Source: Endozoicomonas atrinae
GTDB lineage: Bacteria > Pseudomonadota > Gammaproteobacteria > Pseudomonadales > Endozoicomonadaceae
DNA: 39,679 nucleotides
Assembly: GCF_001647025.1 (NCBI RefSeq)
Contig: NZ_LUKQ02000024.1
Span: 1 to 39,679, forward strand
Direction of reading: 5' to 3'
Below are positions 35,305-39,679 of the stretch, one piece after another. The translations under genes were made by a program, and so were the position numbers. Within the stretch, counting starts at the first letter, position 1. Every line of letters begins with the position of its first letter. The notes beneath the pieces were generated by a model. It saw nothing but the letters and a program-made list of their open reading frames with translations, was not told where the DNA came from and ran no database searches.

Positions 35305-35950
35305 TGGCCAATCGAAGGGACTTTTTCAAAGCTGGCGCCTTGCTGGCAACGGCTGGATTGGCAACAGCAGCTGGCGGACTGTCGGCCAGCCCGAGTATTG
35401 TCCAAAAAGCACCTGAACCAGCCAGCAAGGAGAGAAAACCCAAATATTGTTTTCTTCCTTACTGACCAGCATCGGCGTCAGACTATGGGGTTCTGGCAGA
35501 AGGATCAGTACAGAGGCTGTCTGAACGGAACATCAGATCCTGTACACACACCAAATCTGGACACTTTCGCAGAACACAGCATGGTGCTCTCCCAGTGTGT
35601 GGCCAGCTACTTAGAAATGTAGAAACAATCAATGATGTTAAGAAAGTGGTTAAATCGGCAAATGGCACTTGGATAAACCGTCGCCTAATGATCCTGCGAA
35701 TTCTGGAAAACATGTTGTTGAAAGTGAGCCTGACAGAAAAGAAAAACGGGTATCCATCAGTATGGATTCCTATGCACCACCAAAAGATGTCAGAGATTTT
35801 ATTTCTGGTATGCCTTTGGCACCCACAGTAAGCATGATAACCCTTATTACTATGATCCCCATGGCAAAGTTTTTTTATTTGATAGTCTCATTAACACTGA
35901 TGTAATTTTCATCAATCAAAAAATCAGACTGGATTTTTTAAATAATATGT
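35305..35950 (+). pseudogene. Decayed and truncated sulfatase, paralogue of the gene at 33415-35055
   Basis: The frame starting ATG 35305 encodes a Tat signal (MANRRDFFKAGALLATAGLATAAGG) and then breaks. One extra A in the AAACCCAAAT stretch near 35443 shifts the frame. In the next frame NIVFFLTDQHRRQTMGFWQ, LNGTSDPVHTPNLDTFAEHSMVLSQC continues the match to the intact neighbour. The stretch that should carry the formylglycine CSPHR motif is deleted. Matching resumes as DKPSPNDPANSGKHVVESEPD and MDSYAPPKD, then in another frame as YAFGTHSKHDNPYYYDPHGK to about 35905-35950. The remaining C-terminal half is absent, cut off where the next gene begins. It cannot make an active enzyme. Confidence 0.9.
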
Positions 35951-35955
35951 GGGTG

Positions 35956-37548
35956 CTACTCACTATGAGTTAGACTCTTAAAGATATCTGGAGGCACAGT
36001 GTTATGCAATTTCCAGATGATATTCATTGGTTTACCACCGGTACTACTTAAATAATCAGCTTTTCCTATGTACATAAATGGTAAAGTAACATTCCTATCC
36101 TTCACTTTCTTCCGAACAAAAAGATTAATACTGTAGTCATCCCTTCTGTGATTGATGAAGCGTTGACCAACAGAAGAGCTATGGGAGGTTTGATTCTGGC
36201 TCTGCCAGTGAAATGTGCAAGAGTCTTCAAAATAGTCTTTATATCGGAGTCGGTCATCAACTTTTTCGTCTTTTTTCAGGTTAACAAACAGGTAATAGTC
36301 GTGGTCTACACGTTTTACACCCTCTCGCCATGAACCTGGTTTGCCTCTATCACCAGATAAATGTTGAATCTCACTCCGTTTATAGCTTTGATAAAGAGTA
36401 AAGCGCTCCCCATCGCCAGATACGGCATCCGAGTCTCGGGACGGTTTTAATGCATGACCAGCACATTCTCCGGGGGAACCTGAAGCAATATCAGAGTCTG
36501 GTTTATTACCAAGAAAACACACAATTTTATAATGACAAGTACCTTTTACTACAATACTTCTGTGAAAAGCTCCTGCATGAAAATCAATCCAGCTTCCAGC
36601 ACCTCTACCATAATTAGTTATCGGCTTGCCAGCAATCTGCATGGCAGACTCGCCCTCAGTCAGTTTCAGAATAAATGTCCTTTTTATATCCAGACCTTCT
36701 GGGTTATCTAAAGATGCTGTATCTTGATGCCATGAAAAATCAGTTGCTCCATTACCCCCTTCTCTAAAATCTTGGCGGAGTATGTCAACCATGAGAATAT
36801 CAAGTTCAGGATGAATCTCCTTAATAACAGAGAAAACTGGTAAAAATTCATTTTTTTCCTGTAATTTCTGTAAGTGTTTAGGAGTGGAAAACCGTGCAAC
36901 TGATTTAGACTGTATATTTGGGTTATGTTTTTCCTGAGTATTTGAATACTCAGAAAAACCAAAACCAATAAAGGAACCTGTATCATCTTTGAAATTTTTA
37001 AAATCCTCTAAGCTTTGCAGGTATTCTAATACACCCTTTATGCTTTCATCGAATTCTCTGCAGAACTCATGCAGACTATTTCCCTGCTGGATCAGCGGAC
37101 CATGGTTGTCTCTATCCAAGCGTCCATCCAGATAGCCAAGTATTTTATTTCTTTCGGCCGCATCATTTTCATCCTTCGGGTGTTGGTTAGCAATATTAAA
37201 GTGAGTAGGTTGATATTCTAATTTATCAACACTCACCTTTAACACTTTCCGATCTACTGGAGTAGTGATATCCATGCTCTCTGTGGGCCTTTTCCGAGTT
37301 TTCCCCGTACTGGATGCAGGATCACCCTCAGGCCTCACGGCCAGAGAAGAAGCTCTTCGAGATTCAAGATACATCTTTTTCACATTTTCAGCAGTAAATG
37401 CTTCCATATATCTTGATAATTGTAATCCTTTACTGGGTTCAACTTTTTCTACTTTCGATTCCTGTGAACTTGTTTCATGGGTTGGTGATGTCTTATGTGG
37501 ATATTGTGAAGGTACTGGATGCGTTGAAAAATTCGGAAGAGAATCCAT
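35956..37548 (-). CDS. 2OG-Fe(II) oxygenase-like domain fused to DUF3427-like domain
   Basis: 530 residues, no signal peptide. Residues 1-95 are Ser/Thr/Pro/Lys-rich and probably disordered, with a basic KTRKRP cluster at 84-89. Residues about 235-350 fit a 2-oxoglutarate/Fe(II) dioxygenase core of AlkB-like wording: FREGGNGATDFSWHQDTA supplies H274-x-D276, and FHRSIVVKGTCHYKIVCFLG supplies H329 with a basic residue (K335 or K341) to hold the co-substrate. Residues about 381-516 resemble DUF3427, usually found at the C-terminus of nuclease-helicase proteins: YKDYFEDSCTFHWQSQN, GQRFINHRRDDYSINLFVRK, FMYIGKADYL, PMNIIWKL. The combination suggests a nucleic-acid-modifying enzyme, or an effector sent into a host cell. 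Both are inference. The gene is visibly AT-richer than the lyase genes and abuts a truncated pseudogene, pointing to acquisition. Confidence 0.65.
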   Translation of the reverse strand: MDSLPNFSTHPVPSQYPHKTSPTHETSSQESKVEKVEPSKGLQLSRYMEAFTAENVKKMYLESRRASSLAVRPEGDPASSTGKTRKRPTESMDITTPVDRKVLKVSVDKLEYQPTHFNIANQHPKDENDAAERNKILGYLDGRLDRDNHGPLIQQGNSLHEFCREFDESIKGVLEYLQSLEDFKNFKDDTGSFIGFGFSEYSNTQEKHNPNIQSKSVARFSTPKHLQKLQEKNEFLPVFSVIKEIHPELDILMVDILRQDFREGGNGATDFSWHQDTASLDNPEGLDIKRTFILKLTEGESAMQIAGKPITNYGRGAGSWIDFHAGAFHRSIVVKGTCHYKIVCFLGNKPDSDIASGSPGECAGHALKPSRDSDAVSGDGERFTLYQSYKRSEIQHLSGDRGKPGSWREGVKRVDHDYYLFVNLKKDEKVDDRLRYKDYFEDSCTFHWQSQNQTSHSSSVGQRFINHRRDDYSINLFVRKKVKDRNVTLPFMYIGKADYLSSTGGKPMNIIWKLHNTVPPDIFKSLTHSE

Positions 37549-37933
37549 TATAACCCCTTGGCAATAATTTTTTCATCCAGTTTTAAAAACTGAAATTATT
37601 AAGTGATGTTCGAATTTTCAAGGAAAACAGGTTGGTCGGACATCGTGATATCTCTGATTTGGACAAACTGACAATAAAAAAGTTCCTCTACCAGGTTATG
37701 TTTAACGATCAGTTTTTTTATTCAAGTTTTAGAACACCTGCACGCCAGTCAGAACGGACTCAGAATCAACTGGTACTGCATAATCATAAGTAATACGACA
37801 AAAGTTTTTTATTTGTTAACTTTCATGCCCCCTATCAAATGAACAACCTGTTCAATAAAAATGTCAAATGCTGTCAAAGCTTTGGAAAACAACCTGAGTA
37901 TCATTCTCTAGATCTGTAGAAGCCAGGTATTCT
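37549..37933. other. Intergenic AT-rich region, no recognisable gene
   Basis: About 385 bases between the divergent oxygenase gene and the small plus-strand genes. It must contain their promoters. I see only short broken frames, no clear inverted repeat longer than a few bases, and no recognisable insertion-sequence end. Confidence 0.4.
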
Positions 37934-38107
37934 ATGGTACTAACAGCGAATAAATGTGAATGTGTTCTATTTTTACACCAGATCATTCATTGCCACGATG
38001 GAGCGAGGGAATGGGGGTTACTTGTACCAAAGCCTTATATCGCACTTCAATGGAACGATCTTAATAAAGTGATTGTCTCAACAAGAAATGATAGAGAATA
38101 TTGGTGA
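37934..38107 (+). CDS. Possible 57-residue small protein of unknown function
   Basis: A frame begins MVLTANKCECVLFLHQIIHC and ends in NDREYW, with AGG six bases before the ATG. It stops six bases before the start of the 165-residue gene, and its end supplies GGTGA as a plausible ribosome-binding site for that gene, as in a two-gene operon. The sequence has three cysteines in the first 20 residues and the readable segment WGLLVPKPYIALQWNDLNKV. I recognise no family. It could be a chance frame in AT-rich DNA or a remnant of a longer gene. Confidence 0.35.
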   Translation: MVLTANKCECVLFLHQIIHCHDGAREWGLLVPKPYIALQWNDLNKVIVSTRNDREYW

Positions 38108-38113
38108 CCTATA

Positions 38114-38611
38114 ATGAATGCTTTGGGAAACAAGTATATCCCTCTAAAACCCTTACCTACAGGGCATCAGGCACAGCCATTAAACCCTCTCGCCAAACCA
38201 TTCATTCCAGACTCTTCGTGTCATACAAGAGAGTCCCGGAATATCTCTTCGTATGATATACACAGTTCATCATCAAGCTCTGTATTAAAACCAAAAGATG
38301 ATAAAGATACTGAGCTACCAACTCTGCCTCAGTCAGCATCTACAAGACGAGATGCGCAGTCGGTATACAAATTGTACAGATTTGTATGTAATAACCTTCA
38401 CCACCTTCCTAAAGGTATTTCAATGTATGGCTCCAACCTCAGTGCCAAAGCGATCATAATGGAAGAAAGATCGGATCTCGGTAAACTCTGTAAAAAGCTG
38501 CAAGCCGAAAACAGAATGACTGAAGATGCAGAAAGTTACAGAGTATACGAGATGTTAAATTTGGTTGAGACCTATCTAAACCCAATTGTTAAAAAGAAGT
38601 TTACAATTTAA
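38114..38611 (+). CDS. Hypothetical 165-residue protein with disordered Ser/Pro-rich N-terminus
   Basis: No recognisable family. Residues 1-75 are rich in Ser, Pro, Thr and Lys, with a run of serines (HSSSSSSVLKPKDDKD), and look unstructured. Residues about 80-165 are mostly helical by composition (RDAQSVYKLYRFVCNNLHHL, LGKLCKKLQAENRMTEDAESYRVYEMLNLVETYL). There is no signal peptide or membrane span. The disordered start without a Sec signal recalls the neighbouring oxygenase protein and secreted effectors, but no secretion motif is demonstrable. A good GGTGA ribosome-binding site lies seven bases upstream. Confidence 0.6.
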   Translation: MNALGNKYIPLKPLPTGHQAQPLNPLAKPFIPDSSCHTRESRNISSYDIHSSSSSSVLKPKDDKDTELPTLPQSASTRRDAQSVYKLYRFVCNNLHHLPKGISMYGSNLSAKAIIMEERSDLGKLCKKLQAENRMTEDAESYRVYEMLNLVETYLNPIVKKKFTI

Positions 38612-38624
38612 ATGTGTTAGAACA

Positions 38625-38650
38625 TGGAGGCCCCTTTAGAGCAGCCTCCA
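38625..38650. terminator. Hairpin between convergent small gene and PTS IID gene
   Basis: TGGAGGC (38625-38631) pairs with GCCTCCA (38644-38650) around a 12-base loop, 14 bases after the plus-strand stop and 16 bases past the minus-strand stop. No strong T-run follows, so it is a weak terminator candidate for both directions. Confidence 0.5.
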
Positions 38651-38665
38651 GATAACTGCAGCAAT

Positions 38666-39614
38666 TTATAAGATGCCAAAATAAGAACCGGCAAGTCCCA
38701 TTGCCACAATCCCCCCGATAATCTTCAGTGGAGAAACGCCTTTCTTCACGAAGTAGAAGATCACCATGGTAAACGCCAATGGCAGAAGTTTTGGCATGAT
38801 CGGGTCAAACAGGTCTTCCTGCAGACTAATACTTGCTTTACCGACTTCCACCACCGCAGTCATCTGCAACCGAACGAAGGTAGCAATCAACCCACCCACC
38901 CACCACAGTCAGGCCGACAATCGTCGCCGCGTGGGAAAATTTCTGAGTATGTTCCTTCAGCGCACTGATCGCTCTTGAGCCGGCATTGTAACCATAATGC
39001 GCCAGACCAAAACGAAGGCCAAAATGGACCGCATTAAAAAGCAGCAGGAACAGAATCGGCCCCATGATACTGCCTTCCATGGCCAGCGATACCCCGAGAG
39101 CCGCGCAGATTGGCAGCAGAGTCAGCCAGAACAGTGCATCCCCAATACCACCCAGTGGCCCCATCATGGCAACTTTAATGGCACGAATGACAGAGAGACG
39201 CTCTTTACTGCGCTCCATCGCCAGCACCACCCCCATAATGAAAGACACCAGAAATGGGTGTGTATTAAAGAACTCCATATGAAGTTGCATGGAACGACTC
39301 ATATCGGTGTCGTTTTTATGAATCTTCCGTAAGCCAGGATTCAGTCCATACAACCAGCCTGCCGCCTGCATACGCTCATAGTTGAATGAAGCCTGCAGTG
39401 CCAGTGAACGGATGGCCATTTTATTGATGTCATCACGGGTCAGCGCTTCACCCAGTGACTGATCCTGGTATTCATCACAGTCCAGCTTGCTGCTTTCCTG
39501 TGCCTTATTGAGCATGCGTTCGGCCTTTTCACTCATGGCCGCTTCAGTATTAATACCAATCGCATTTTCTAAATCCTTAAGCTGCCGCCAACTATGCTTA
39601 GGCATCATTACCAT
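38666..39614 (-). pseudogene. PTS mannose/N-acetylgalactosamine-family IID component, frameshifted
   Basis: IID is one of the two membrane parts of mannose-type phosphotransferase systems, which import and phosphorylate hexoses such as mannose, sorbose or N-acetylgalactosamine. The first frame runs from MVMMPKHSWRQ through the family blocks NYERMQAAGWLYGLNPGLRKI, FFNTHPFLVSFIMGVVLAME, MMGPLGGIGDALFWLTLLPI and RFGLAHYGYNAGSRAI to IVGLTVVGG, then goes off frame. The second frame continues with GLIATFVRLQMTAVVE and ends LAGSYFGIL, a normal IID end. The break lies at a TGGG repeat (three copies on the coding strand, 38891-38902); two copies would restore one frame of about 305 residues. N-acetylgalactosamine specificity is inferred from the chondroitin genes nearby. 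The upstream IIC gene would lie outside the window. Confidence 0.85.
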
Positions 39615-39679
39615 GCATTATCTAGAACAGATGTCTCGTCGACCACAGCTACCCGAAGGTTTTAATGATGTTGATTTTC

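Noticed and set aside
35956-37548. Reading the DUF3427-like protein as part of an anti-phage defence system
   Set aside because: No helicase, nuclease, methylase or other defence gene is adjacent in the window, so a defence role is only one of several guesses.
36148-37567. Short plus-strand frames opposite the oxygenase-DUF3427 gene
   Set aside because: They are complements of the supported minus-strand gene.
1-39679. CRISPR arrays, tRNA or rRNA genes
   Set aside because: No regularly spaced direct repeats and no recognisable tRNA cloverleaf or rRNA sequence were seen by eye.

Overview
The window looks like part of a chromosome from a marine, animal-associated gammaproteobacterium. The combination of a gsp type II secretion operon, an OprD-type porin, a classical autotransporter, lyases and sulfatases for animal glycosaminoglycans, and a mannose-family PTS would suit an Endozoicomonas-like symbiont. 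That assignment is inference: there is no rRNA or other marker gene here.

Layout. (1) 1-8056: the end of an IS630-type insertion sequence sits inside gspE, leaving only its ATPase half, followed by intact gspF-G-H-I-J-K-L-M-N and a strong terminator. (2) 8089-8246: a small TA-flanked element (MITE-like) whose right end closely matches the end of the IS630 element at the window start. (3) 8247-12437: an OprD-like porin (minus) and a divergent autotransporter (plus) around a long AT-rich regulatory region. (4) 12662-21973: a plus-strand operon of Tat-lipoprotein sulfatase, PL8 chondroitinase-like lipoprotein, DUF1961-like protein, two-domain jelly-roll plus alpha-toroid protein, and beta-helix protein. 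(5) 22067-27089: minus-strand iadA, dcuC and M20 amidohydrolase genes with a divergent LysR regulator. (6) 27186-35055: a minus-strand run of sulfatase, PL6 chondroitinase-B-like lyase, PL8 chondroitinase ABC-like lyase and a second sulfatase. (7) 35305-35950: a decayed, truncated paralogue of the neighbouring sulfatase. (8) about 35950-38630: an AT-richer insert with a 2OG-Fe(II) oxygenase/DUF3427 fusion and two small unknown genes. (9) 38666-39614: a PTS IID gene broken by a 4-base repeat expansion.

How the parts fit. The lyases and sulfatases form a locus for depolymerising and desulfating chondroitin/dermatan sulfate and probably hyaluronan. The porin may pass oligosaccharides, and a mannose/N-acetylgalactosamine-family PTS would fit uptake of released amino sugar, although its IID gene is out of frame here. 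Several enzymes are predicted lipoproteins, so they act at the envelope. The type II secretion operon could export others, but it lacks an intact gspE in this window. The iadA-dcuC-amidohydrolase cluster looks like a peptide or acyl-amino-acid module placed between the two lyase arms.

The least explained items are the oxygenase-DUF3427 fusion and the three uncharacterised proteins of the first lyase operon (17401-21973).
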